A stretch of 64,000 nt of DNA. Source: Scardovia wiggsiae. Lineage in GTDB: Bacteria; Actinomycetota; Actinomycetes; Actinomycetales; Bifidobacteriaceae. Made by a program: the position numbers and the translations under genes. The notes beneath the pieces were generated by a model. That model saw only the letters and a list, made by a program, of their open reading frames with translations. It was not told where the DNA came from and did not search any database. The DNA is taken from contig NZ_CP157350.1 in the NCBI RefSeq assembly GCF_051045985.1, forward strand, positions 1 to 64,000. The letters are read 5' to 3'. Below are positions 24,435 through 32,619 of the stretch, piece by piece; positions within the stretch are counted from its first letter, which is position 1, and every line of letters starts with the position of its first letter.

Positions 24435-25127
24435 ATGGCAGATAAGGATACTAAGATCTCGGATATTGAATGCAGGGACCGGGCGTCCGGTGGCCTGGTA
24501 TTCCCTGATTTCCTGGGCGGGACTGCGGATTATGTTGCGGTGCGCCTGTTAGGCTGCCTCCTCATCCGCGACTTTTATGATGCCGAAGGCAAGTATGAGG
24601 GGCGATCTGCTGTGCGGATCGTCGAGACTGAGGCCTATGACGAAAATGACCAGGCGAGCCATGCATATCACGGTAAGAGTGAGAGGAATAAGGCGCTGTT
24701 CGGGCCCGCCGGGCATGCTTATGTGTATCAGATCCATGGCATACATTTCTGTATGAATATCGCATGCAATGATGACGGATTCGGCGCAGGGGCCCTTATT
24801 CGTGCGGTCGAGCCTGTGAGCGGAATCGGGTTTATGGAGGAACGCCGCAGCAGAAAAGGGTATGAGCTGACTAACGGTCCGGCAAAGCTGTGCAAGGCGT
24901 TGGATATTGATAAGGCCCTTTACGGTCATGATCTGTCGCAGGAGCCGCTGCGCCTTGCGTATGCCGAGCTGGGTAAAAGGGAGCGTGCGGCCGCAACTGT
25001 CCGTATAGGCATCTCCAAGGAAGTCAGCCGTCTCCGTCGTTTCGTTATTGCCGGCAACCCGTACGTTTCCCAGTTTTCATGGACTGAGAAGAACCTTCAC
25101 CGTCTGCCGAAAGAAGCGAAAGTCTGA
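24435..25127 (+). CDS. mpg: DNA-3-methyladenine (alkyladenine) glycosylase, AAG/MPG family
   Basis: Base-excision repair enzyme that removes alkylated and deaminated purines. The family's catalytic region is clear: AVRIVETEAYDENDQASHAY, with the water-activating Glu in VETEAY, then GPAGHAYVYQIHGIHFCMNI and ALIRAVEPVSG. ELTNGPAKLCKALDID marks the C-terminal half. Length 230 is normal. The ATG at 24435 follows GCGAGGGCAGCA. It stands alone between the glycosyltransferase and the metal-binding lipoprotein, both on the same strand, and the 25128-25374 gap that follows holds a stem-loop (CCTGTCGG/CCGACAGG, 25212-25236) and an AT-rich palindrome. Confidence 0.94.
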   Translation: MADKDTKISDIECRDRASGGLVFPDFLGGTADYVAVRLLGCLLIRDFYDAEGKYEGRSAVRIVETEAYDENDQASHAYHGKSERNKALFGPAGHAYVYQIHGIHFCMNIACNDDGFGAGALIRAVEPVSGIGFMEERRSRKGYELTNGPAKLCKALDIDKALYGHDLSQEPLRLAYAELGKRERAAATVRIGISKEVSRLRRFVIAGNPYVSQFSWTEKNLHRLPKEAKV

Positions 25128-25259
25128 ACCCCGGAACTATAGCCCGGGCGCATATCCGGAAGTGTGGCATATTGCCAGGAATACAGCGCGTCCGGCTTCC
25201 CGGCCTGTTTGCCTGTCGGGGCGAATCGCCGACAGGGCCGGATTATCCGTTTATGTCGG

Positions 25260-25280
25260 TAATGAGAATTATTATTAATA
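25260..25280. promoter_or_regulatory. Possible Zur/Fur-family operator upstream of the metal-binding lipoprotein
   Basis: TAATGAGAATTATTATTAATA is an imperfect 21-bp palindrome (seven of ten half-site positions match) of the AT-rich kind bound by Fur-family repressors such as Zur. It lies 95 bases upstream of the zinc/manganese-binding lipoprotein ATG. No -35/-10 pair was identified, so this is a guess from position and shape. Confidence 0.35.
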
Positions 25281-25374
25281 ACACATAAGAGAAAAGCCGG
25301 CGGGTACCCGATGCTTTGGAACATCCGCAGGCAGCAGAATACAGGCAAGGTATACGAACTATCAGGAGAATACT

Positions 25375-26292
25375 ATGTTTGCAGGAAAGAAAACCATCCG
25401 CAGCGCATTCGCACTTGCTGCAGGGCTAAGCATGATTATTGCGGCAGGTGCCTGCGGGAGTAATGCATCCCAGCAGGGCAGCGGTTCCGGTACCCGAGGA
25501 TCGGCTATCAATGTGGTGTCCAGCATAAACCAGTGGGGATCGCTGGCTAAAGAGATCGGCGGGAACAAGGTAAAAGTTACCAGTATTTTGAGCAACCCCA
25601 ATGTTGAGGCACATGAATTCGAGCCGAAGGCTAATGATGTTGCGCAATTCTCCAAAACCGACGTCACTATTTATAACGGTGCTGATTATGACCCATGGGC
25701 AGCCAAAGCTGCCAAAGGCACCAAAGCAACAGTCATTGATGTTGCCGAGGAGGCCGGCGTCAAGGAAGGCGGGAACCCTCATATCTGGTTTATGGCAAAA
25801 GCGCGTGAAACCGCTGCCAAGAAACTGGCAGAAGCTTTCAAGAAAGCCAGGCCATCCGACAGCGCTTACTTTGACAGCCAGTATAATGCGTGGAAGAAAT
25901 CTGAAGAGAAATTCACCCAGGCAGCTGCGGAAGCTAAAAAGAGCATAGAAGGCAAAAAGTACGCAGCAACTGAATCGGTGGCAAGCTATCTGGCTTCCGA
26001 TCTCGGCCTGGAAGATTCTACCCCTTCCGGATATGCGAATGCTGCGGCTAACGAAAGTGAACCTTCAGCAAACGATATCAAGGAGTTCACGGATATCCTG
26101 TCGCAGAAGAAAGTATCCTTCCTTTTCGTCAACGATCAGGAGACCGATTCTACAACTGAAACGATCACTAAAGCAGCAGATTCTGCGAAGGTGTCGATAG
26201 TCCATATTACCGAATCAATGCCTTCCCAGTATTCGACGCTTTCAGAATGGATGATAGGCATTACCAAACAGGTAACTGAAGCAGCACGATAA
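25375..26292 (+). CDS. Metal ABC transporter substrate-binding lipoprotein (ZnuA-like)
   Basis: Cluster A-I metal-binding protein that hands Zn2+ or Mn2+ to an ABC importer. The lipoprotein signal peptide has a charged start (MFAGKKTIRSAF), a hydrophobic core and lipobox IAAGAC, then a Ser/Gly-rich linker. Metal-ligand candidates are the His in NPNVEAHEFEPKANDVAQF and in GGNPHIWFMAKARE, with the C-terminal acidic pair NDQETDS. The His-rich loop of many ZnuA proteins is absent. Length 305 is typical. GGAGAA precedes the ATG at 25375. No permease or ATPase gene is adjacent, so it must work with an importer encoded elsewhere. Confidence 0.88.
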   Translation: MFAGKKTIRSAFALAAGLSMIIAAGACGSNASQQGSGSGTRGSAINVVSSINQWGSLAKEIGGNKVKVTSILSNPNVEAHEFEPKANDVAQFSKTDVTIYNGADYDPWAAKAAKGTKATVIDVAEEAGVKEGGNPHIWFMAKARETAAKKLAEAFKKARPSDSAYFDSQYNAWKKSEEKFTQAAAEAKKSIEGKKYAATESVASYLASDLGLEDSTPSGYANAAANESEPSANDIKEFTDILSQKKVSFLFVNDQETDSTTETITKAADSAKVSIVHITESMPSQYSTLSEWMIGITKQVTEAAR

Positions 26293-26482
26293 CCCTGAGA
26301 CGGCTGTAAACACCGGCTGCAGGATATGCGGCCCGGAGTTTCAGGCTCATAATTGAATATCCCAGTAGCAGCAAAGCTTGCCGGGCTTCCGGACGGTGTA
26401 TTGAAGCAGGCTGGATTGGTCCCCTTTCCCATACAGTTCCGCTTTTATTCCGTTCTGTGGGCTCGGCAAGCTGCTTTATTAT

Positions 26483-27034
26483 TTATTGCTGCAGGACAGC
26501 GTTTTGTATGGTGTCTGCGGCAATAGGCGCGATAATAATGATGGCAGTGATAATAAGCCAGATACGGCCGAACCGTACCCCTCCCGATCGCGGAGTAAGG
26601 AGCACTATTGACGATATTATCCCGGATATCGTATTTAGAGAGAAGATCAGTATAACTGCACGCATGTAGCCTGATAAACTGTCAGGCAATTCCGCACCGG
26701 CAAATACCCATGCTATTGCAGCAATAATCGCTGCGGCAGAAATAATATTACTTAATTGCAGAGGCTTGTTCAGTTCCTGCCTCTGCTTTCCTAAAATAGA
26801 GAAAATAAGCGCAATAACTGCTCCTCCCAAGCATATAGGTATAGCAAAAAAATGTATAAAAAGCATCATCCAGCCGTAAGCCTGGTTGGCTCCGATTGCA
26901 TCAAAGTTATGTTCTGAGATAATGGAGGGATTGAACCATAGGGTGAACCATATATCGAATACGATCAGGATAAGCGACGGCACTAAGCCAAGCAGGGAAC
27001 CGATATAGCTCTTATTGTATTTTTTCATTCCCAT
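26483..27034 (-). CDS. Hypothetical multi-pass membrane protein
   Basis: 183 residues with four to five hydrophobic helices (about 10-30, 52-80, 95-115, 125-145 and 160-178) and a basic N-terminus (MGMKKYNKS). I do not recognise a family. The ATG at 27034 is preceded by AAAGGGAG. It stands alone, converging with nothing, just downstream of tRNA-Thr on the same strand. The 26293-26482 gap between it and the metal-binding lipoprotein shows nothing I can name. Confidence 0.7.
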   Translation of the reverse strand: MGMKKYNKSYIGSLLGLVPSLILIVFDIWFTLWFNPSIISEHNFDAIGANQAYGWMMLFIHFFAIPICLGGAVIALIFSILGKQRQELNKPLQLSNIISAAAIIAAIAWVFAGAELPDSLSGYMRAVILIFSLNTISGIISSIVLLTPRSGGVRFGRIWLIITAIIIIAPIAADTIQNAVLQQ

Positions 27035-27065
27035 ACTCCCTTTCTCCCAGACTGTGTATCAGCAG

Positions 27066-27139
27066 AGCCCCCCGGCGGATTCGAACCGTCGACCTGCTGA
27101 TTACAAATCAGCTGCTCTAGCCAGCTGAGCTAGGGGGGC
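27066..27139 (-). tRNA. tRNA-Thr (anticodon TGT)
   Basis: On the minus strand the cloverleaf is complete. The acceptor stem GCCCCCC/GGGGGGC is followed by the D-arm GCTC...GAGC, then anticodon stem GCTGA/TCAGC around loop TTTGTAA, giving anticodon TGT that reads ACA. The T-loop is TTCGAAT. The T-stem GACGG/CCGCC has one A-C mismatch at its second pair. CCA is not encoded. It is a single tRNA between a membrane-protein gene and a divergent acetyltransferase. Confidence 0.95.
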
Positions 27140-27298
27140 ACTCGCAGCTTGCTGCGACCTAATACACAATAGCCGAACGGTTGGATAACACGCCGGCAAT
27201 ATGCGTATTACCCATGCGCGGCGTAGGGTGAATCAGGTATACAGTGTAAAGGCTTAATAAAAGTCTTAAAACTCCAGTCCTCTGAAAGGATGGCAGAT

Positions 27299-27742
27299 AT
27301 GAAGGCTGCTGTTAAAACTTTGCAGGAGCTGACGGCCCAGGAATTTTGTAAAATTGCTGAGGAACGGACACGTGTTTTCGTTGTTGAGCAGAAGTGCGCT
27401 TATCAGGAGATTGATTCAGAAGACTATTGTGCCTATCATGTGACCCTTTCCGATGATACTGGAAATTTCGTAGGATATGCGCGGATCATTGACAAGGGCG
27501 ATTATGTAACTTTTGGAAGGGTCTTCGTCCCTCAGGAATACCGTAAGCACCATTATGGGCATCAGCTTGTAGGCACTACTATCGCACGGGCACAAGCTTT
27601 ATTCCCAGGCAAAAATGTGCAGATTGAAGCGCAGGACTATGTGCGGGCTTTCTATGGATCATTTGGCTTCCGGGCAGTCTCAGATGTTTTCCTTCTGGAC
27701 GGCATCCCCCATGTTTCAACGCTGCTGGAAAATCAAGGTTAA
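27299..27742 (+). CDS. GNAT family N-acetyltransferase (ElaA-like)
   Basis: Acetyl-CoA-dependent acyltransferase of the ElaA group. The start VKTLQELTAQEFCKIAEERT, then VFVVEQKCAYQEID is diagnostic of ElaA. The acetyl-CoA loop lies in VPQEYRKHHYGHQLVGTTIA (Q/RxxGxG/A-like, here with HHYGH). The C-terminal AQDYVRAFYGSFGFRAVSD closes the fold. ATG at 27299 is preferred since GAAAGG is nine bases upstream; ATG 27290 is too close to it. Substrate unknown. It is followed by about 130 bases with no gene before the convergent DsbA-like gene ends. Confidence 0.88.
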   Translation: MKAAVKTLQELTAQEFCKIAEERTRVFVVEQKCAYQEIDSEDYCAYHVTLSDDTGNFVGYARIIDKGDYVTFGRVFVPQEYRKHHYGHQLVGTTIARAQALFPGKNVQIEAQDYVRAFYGSFGFRAVSDVFLLDGIPHVSTLLENQG

Positions 27743-27872
27743 ACGCTGTAAGTACTTTACGTTGTATGATTCCACAGTGGTGTACCGGGATATAGTTGAC
27801 GACGTGTGAGGAGAAACCGCCCCGCAGGACAGGTCATTGTTGAGAATACCTAGAAGTGAAAGTGGCCCGGGT

Positions 27873-28844
27873 CTAGTAGATCGGGCCCTTATCTGAGCCG
27901 ATGGACGGCATCTTTCCAGTGATACCGATATCGGCTTTTTTCATGCCTATTGCCCTGAGCAGGTTTGTCTGCCAGTCCGGGCCCGTTGCCCGTGAGAAAT
28001 CCCAGTAATGGCCGTTGATACGGAACGTAGGCGTGGTCATTGAGCCTTTATTGGAGCCCGATACGTTCCAGAGTTCAGAACGGTATGGGGTGTACTTTGC
28101 AGCTGCCCTGACCCATTCAGTGTAGGTGCCGTCCGTACATTTCTTCGCAACATCTGCGTCTACCCCTGCATCCTTTGCGATCTGCTGTATCCTGGCATTT
28201 GTCACAGGGACATAGCCGGATGCTTCCTGAGGCTGGTTCTCGGTGCTGAACATTTTGGAAATGAACTGCAGCGCATGGTTAGGGTCATTCTGGATGACAT
28301 AGATGGTTGCGGCAGCAGCCCGGGTGGAGTAGTTATCCGTCGATGACGCATCAAGGAACCCTTCAGGATAGACTTCCAGATTGAGCTGGCCTGAATCAAC
28401 CATTTTGATAAAAGTGGCATCAAGTGCACGGTTCGCACTGCCGCATGCAGGACAGATGAAATCCATGTAGTCTTCAACAGTTGGGGCGCCTTTGACTTTT
28501 TTGCCAATCCCGTTTTTGGAGAAAACGAACCCGCCCTCGCTGTTTGCGTAGGACGGCTTATTTTTTACAGCCTGCATGGCCGCATAGGCAGAATCCCTGA
28601 TACCGGCTTTACTGTTCCTGATATTGTTATAAATAACAGTCCCTGCGATAACAGCAATGGCGATAATAATGATGGCAGCGGTTACAGCGCCGATGACCGT
28701 CTGCTGCCTGCGCTCCAGGGTGCGCTGCTCCTGCAGTATCCGTTCTTCTTCGAGCTGCGCCTCACGCCGTTTCTGCCGGGCACGGATACGTCCCTGCTGC
28801 CGTGAGTCTTTCGCGCTGTTTTTAGACTGTTTAGGCTGTGCCAT
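27873..28844 (-). CDS. Membrane-anchored DsbA-like thioredoxin-fold protein
   Basis: The N-terminus is Lys/Arg/Gln-rich (residues 1-48, coiled-coil-like), followed by one membrane helix (VIGAVTAAIIIIAIAVIAG). An extracytoplasmic thioredoxin-fold domain follows with the redox motif CPAC in DFICPACGSANRALD and the late cis-Pro region TTPTFRINGHYWDFS. This is the actinobacterial DsbA/thioredoxin_4 arrangement and suggests oxidative folding of exported proteins. Length 323. AAGGAGAA precedes the ATG at 28844. It lies 54 bases downstream of the Ser/Thr kinase gene on the same strand and is probably co-transcribed. Activity as oxidase versus reductase cannot be told. Confidence 0.88.
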   Translation of the reverse strand: MAQPKQSKNSAKDSRQQGRIRARQKRREAQLEEERILQEQRTLERRQQTVIGAVTAAIIIIAIAVIAGTVIYNNIRNSKAGIRDSAYAAMQAVKNKPSYANSEGGFVFSKNGIGKKVKGAPTVEDYMDFICPACGSANRALDATFIKMVDSGQLNLEVYPEGFLDASSTDNYSTRAAAATIYVIQNDPNHALQFISKMFSTENQPQEASGYVPVTNARIQQIAKDAGVDADVAKKCTDGTYTEWVRAAAKYTPYRSELWNVSGSNKGSMTTPTFRINGHYWDFSRATGPDWQTNLLRAIGMKKADIGITGKMPSIGSDKGPIY

Positions 28845-28898
28845 AGTTCTCCTTGCCGTATGCTTGCGGCATATTTATCGCCTGCTATTATAACAGCC

Positions 28899-31106
28899 CT
28901 ATCCGGCATAACTGACCACAAGCGGTGCCCAGTCGATTATGCCGGGCAGGATGTAGCCTGCAGCAATCAGCACAGCAATAAGCCAGATAATAGCTGATAC
29001 CAGTGTTTTGTGCCTGATGCCGAGGGCTTTGCCCTGGCCGGGGCTGCTGCCTCCTATGCTCTGAGGGTAATAGCCGCCTGTGCTGTCCCGGCTGCCCTGA
29101 AGATGGATGTTTTGAGGGTAGCCTGGGATATCAGCGTTCCGCACTGCTCCGAATCCGCATCTGATGATCAGCGCAGGACGGCTGGCCAGTGCACACGTCC
29201 ATCCTGCAAGGAACGACAGGATTAGGATGCCGCCGGACACAGAAGCCAGACGGCCTGCCGGCAGGGGGATAAAAAGTGTGCTGGGCTCGGAGCCCAGTTT
29301 CAGGGATACATGCGTATAGCCGGAGGCGGCGTTGCACACAAGGGAAAATAAGGCCAGGGCTGCTGCCCAGCCCGCCCAGCCAATAGCGGCTGCCCCTGCG
29401 GCAGGGATAAGCCCTTTTGCGGCGTTCCACGGGAGCCCGATAAGAGTGCGTGCGCTGTCACTGCGTTTGAATACGCCCCCGTTATTTTCGCGGCGGCGTT
29501 CGCGCGCCTGCGCAGCGTAGCCTGCTGCAGCCATGCCCCAGAGAATGAGGAACACGAAAATGAATGATATGCACGGGGCAGCCGCGGCAAGCAGGGTAAG
29601 CGGGGCAGCCGTTATAACGATCGGCAGAAGGCTGTGCCGGCGGTACCACCACATCACCTGTTCGGCAGGGATAACAGGGTTCTGCTGCATGGCCGGCGGT
29701 GTTGTGGAGGCTGGCTGCAGCAGCGGCTGGCCCATCTGCATCTGGCTGTATGCCGGCTGGGCAGCCTGTACCGGCATCATTGCAGGGAATGGCGGGGGAA
29801 CTTGCGCGTAACCCTGAGGATATAATTCTGTCCGGGGGGCGGATATATCTGGTGTATCCGGCCGGTATACCCGCGTGGGTGAAACATATGTATCTTCCTT
29901 CATGGGATCCCCGGAATAGGAAGATGAAGATCTGCTTTCCCTGCCTGCTGCAGGGGTATCCGGCTGTATGATCTGTGTTTCGCTGGGCATGGATGCTGAT
30001 GACAGGGCTTCGGTACTGCCGTCATGTACGTCATGTATCAGAGGATACCGGTGCGACGCCAGAATACGTGTACGGCCGTCGTGACCGTCTGCATTGCCGG
30101 GGGTGCCATCTGCAGCAGGAGTGCCGCCGGCAGGGGCTGCAACAGGGTCTGTCCACAGCTTCCGCGGATTTGCTGGCCCCGCGGAGCTACTGTAAAAAGG
30201 GGGCACCACCTCGTCTGTGTCCGGAGCACTGGCGCTTTCTTCCCACGCGCCTTCCATAGCATCCTGCCTGATCGTATGGAGGAGTTCCTGCGCACTGCAG
30301 CGTTTCATGCGGTCAGGGTCAAGCGCCTCCCGCAGCATGTATGTTGTCCGGGGAGGAAGGCCGGACAGGTTCGCGTTGCCGGCGGCTTCACGTTCAAGAA
30401 CCGCCATCATCGGTTTTGTGCCGTATACAGGTTCGCCCATTGCTGCGAAACCAAGGACGCTGGCAACACTCCACCAGTCCGTCGCTTCATCGGATTCTGC
30501 ACCGTCAATGATCTCAGGCGCAATGAACCCCGGTGTCCCCATAACAAGGCCGGTACGGGTAACATGGGATTCGCCTTCGCCCATTGCAATGCCGAAATCT
30601 ACAAGGATCGGTCCGCGCGCGGAAATCATGACATTTGTCGGTTTGATGTCGCGGTGGATAATCCCCGCAGCGTGCACAGCATCCACAGCGTCGATCAGCT
30701 TTTCAGCCAGCCGGGCGAGATCTTCCCCGACGTACGGCCCGTTGTCGCGCACATCATCGCGCAGATTGAGCCCATTGACAAGCTCCGTAACAATAAACGC
30801 AAGGGAATCGTCCAGCTCCATATCAACGATCTGGCATACGCCCGGATGGTCAATGCGCTTCAGCGCCAGGCCTTCACGGCGGAATCTTTCGCGGGCAGTC
30901 GCACGTTCGCGCGATTCGGCAGAGCCCGGATCCCCGGCATCCTCCTCAGCAAAGGAATCCCTGAGGATCTTCATAGCGTAGATCTGGCCGCCGTCATCCT
31001 TTACGCGCCATACTGTCCCCATAGCCCCGCCGCCAAGCCGCGATACGAGTGTATACCCGCCAACGATATTTCCGGGTTCAAGGTCCAGAGTATTCATATC
31101 CGACAT
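28899..31106 (-). CDS. Serine/threonine protein kinase with C-terminal membrane domain
   Basis: Eukaryotic-type kinase (735 aa). Catalytic features in the first 280 residues are the Gly-rich loop LGGGAMGTVWRV, the Lys in YAMKILRD, the catalytic loop HRDIKPTNVMI, DFG in ILVDFGIAMG and GTPGFIAPEI. A Pro/Gln/Ser-rich linker (about 300-480) follows, then four hydrophobic spans (about 490-535, 565-600, 620-645, 700-730). Unlike PknB there are no PASTA repeats, so the sensor part would be the membrane domain itself. The ATG at 31106 has only a weak ribosome site. It precedes the DsbA-like gene on the same strand. Confidence 0.92.
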   Translation of the reverse strand: MSDMNTLDLEPGNIVGGYTLVSRLGGGAMGTVWRVKDDGGQIYAMKILRDSFAEEDAGDPGSAESRERATARERFRREGLALKRIDHPGVCQIVDMELDDSLAFIVTELVNGLNLRDDVRDNGPYVGEDLARLAEKLIDAVDAVHAAGIIHRDIKPTNVMISARGPILVDFGIAMGEGESHVTRTGLVMGTPGFIAPEIIDGAESDEATDWWSVASVLGFAAMGEPVYGTKPMMAVLEREAAGNANLSGLPPRTTYMLREALDPDRMKRCSAQELLHTIRQDAMEGAWEESASAPDTDEVVPPFYSSSAGPANPRKLWTDPVAAPAGGTPAADGTPGNADGHDGRTRILASHRYPLIHDVHDGSTEALSSASMPSETQIIQPDTPAAGRESRSSSSYSGDPMKEDTYVSPTRVYRPDTPDISAPRTELYPQGYAQVPPPFPAMMPVQAAQPAYSQMQMGQPLLQPASTTPPAMQQNPVIPAEQVMWWYRRHSLLPIVITAAPLTLLAAAAPCISFIFVFLILWGMAAAGYAAQARERRRENNGGVFKRSDSARTLIGLPWNAAKGLIPAAGAAAIGWAGWAAALALFSLVCNAASGYTHVSLKLGSEPSTLFIPLPAGRLASVSGGILILSFLAGWTCALASRPALIIRCGFGAVRNADIPGYPQNIHLQGSRDSTGGYYPQSIGGSSPGQGKALGIRHKTLVSAIIWLIAVLIAAGYILPGIIDWAPLVVSYAG

Positions 31107-31378
31107 AATGGTTCTATCTTAGGCTTCACATCTGACCGGCCCGCCCCTGCCCGGGCTATGAAGGCATCCAATCCCCTCCGGCCCGGTATCCCGCCATATT
31201 TGTAATTATCTGTACTATCGTGTAGAGTTAATACATGGCTCAAGGAAGAGTTACTTTCGAGAACCATCGGACCATCGGCGTGCTCCGACGACAGGACGGG
31301 TATGCCAAGGCCTGACAAATAAAAAGAAACCTCTCACAACGGATCGTTAGGCACGTACCTGCCTATGAAAGGAAAGTT

Positions 31379-32506
31379 ATGGCAGAAGTAAAATTCGATC
31401 ATGTCACCCGAATCTATCCGGGCAACACAGAGCCATCAGTCGATGACCTGAATATGGAAATTAAGGATGGCGAGTTCCTCGTCCTCGTTGGTCCATCTGG
31501 ATGCGGTAAGTCTACAACGCTTCGTATGCTTGCCGGCCTGGAAGAAGTCAATCAGGGCAGCATCATGATCGGTGATACCGACGTCACCAATATGCAGCCA
31601 AAAGACCGTGATATTGCAATGGTTTTCCAGAACTATGCATTGTATCCGCATATGACTGTTGCAGACAATATGGGCTTCGCTCTGAAGATTGCCGGTACTC
31701 CTAAGGCTGAGATCCGCAAGCGCGTGGAAGAGGCGGCTAAGATCCTCGATCTGACCGAGTATCTGGACCGCAAGCCAAAGGCACTGTCCGGCGGCCAGCG
31801 CCAGCGTGTAGCTATGGGCCGTGCAATCGTCCGCAAGCCGAAGGTATTCCTTATGGATGAGCCTTTGTCAAACTTGGATGCAAAGCTTCGTGTCCAGACA
31901 CGTACACAGATCGCAGCACTGCAGCGTCAGCTCGGAGTCACCACACTGTATGTGACCCACGATCAGACAGAAGCCCTGACGATGGGCGACCGTATTGCTG
32001 TTATCAAGCTCGGCGTCCTGCAGCAGGTCGGTGCACCGACTGAGCTGTATGACCGTCCTGCGAATGTGTTCGTTGCCGGATTCATCGGTTCGCCTTCCAT
32101 GAATATCAATACCTATCCGGTAGTGGACGGCAAGGCAAAGATCGGTGATGATACTATCACGCTTCCAACTGAAGTCGTTGATAAGCTCACTGCAGAAGAC
32201 GGCGGCAAGATCGTCCTCGGGTTCCGTCCGGAGGATGCTTCCCTTGCTTCCGATGCTGATCCGGATGCATTCAAGCTTGATGTTCTCAATGTTGAAGATC
32301 TTGGCTCGGATGGTTACATTTACGGTAACATTGTGACCGGTGACAGTGATTCATCGCAGGATACGATGATGTCTGACCAGAACAAGATGACAACTGTCCG
32401 CGTGAACCCGCGCCAGCTTCCGAAGGTTGGTGATACTGTACGTATCCATATCGATCCGACGAAGATGCATCTGTTCTCCCCGGCAACTGAGATGCGCCTG
32501 AACTAG
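31379..32506 (+). CDS. ugpC: Sugar ABC transporter ATP-binding protein (MsmK/UgpC type)
   Basis: ATPase of CUT1-family sugar importers. Walker A is GPSGCGKSTTLRMLAG, the Q-loop FQNYALYPHM, the signature LSGGQRQRVAMGRAI, Walker B VFLMDEPLSNLD and the switch His in VTHDQTEAL. The C-terminal TOBE/MOI regulatory domain runs from about residue 240. At 375 residues it is full length. GAAAGGAAAG precedes the ATG at 31379. No permease or binding protein adjoins it; in bifidobacteria one such ATPase commonly energises several importers. Codon use looks highly biased, consistent with high expression. The gap 31107-31378 contains only a 26-codon open stretch (31234-31314) that I do not call. Confidence 0.95.
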   Translation: MAEVKFDHVTRIYPGNTEPSVDDLNMEIKDGEFLVLVGPSGCGKSTTLRMLAGLEEVNQGSIMIGDTDVTNMQPKDRDIAMVFQNYALYPHMTVADNMGFALKIAGTPKAEIRKRVEEAAKILDLTEYLDRKPKALSGGQRQRVAMGRAIVRKPKVFLMDEPLSNLDAKLRVQTRTQIAALQRQLGVTTLYVTHDQTEALTMGDRIAVIKLGVLQQVGAPTELYDRPANVFVAGFIGSPSMNINTYPVVDGKAKIGDDTITLPTEVVDKLTAEDGGKIVLGFRPEDASLASDADPDAFKLDVLNVEDLGSDGYIYGNIVTGDSDSSQDTMMSDQNKMTTVRVNPRQLPKVGDTVRIHIDPTKMHLFSPATEMRLN

Positions 32507-32547
32507 TTTCAGGCCTATCCCTGATCGGATTATTATTTATTACTATC

Positions 32548-32581
32548 GTCCTGGCTGACTCTTTGCCGGCCGGGGCTTTTT
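32548..32581 (+). terminator. Rho-independent terminator after the sugar-ABC ATPase
   Basis: An 8-bp stem GTCCTGGC (32548-32555) / GCCGGGGC (32569-32576), with two G-T pairs, is followed directly by TTTTT (32577-32581). It lies 42 bases after the stop codon. Confidence 0.75.
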
Positions 32582-32619
32582 AATGCGCCGCGAGTGTTAT
32601 AGGGCGGAGGGCAGGTAGC

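Noticed and set aside
30024..31205. 393-codon plus-strand frame opposite the Ser/Thr kinase
   Set aside because: Antisense to conserved kinase motifs, Cys/His/Arg-rich composition typical of shadow frames.
31234..31314. 26-codon open stretch upstream of the sugar-ABC ATPase
   Set aside because: Short, with no ribosome site and no recognisable product; could be a leader peptide but nothing supports it.
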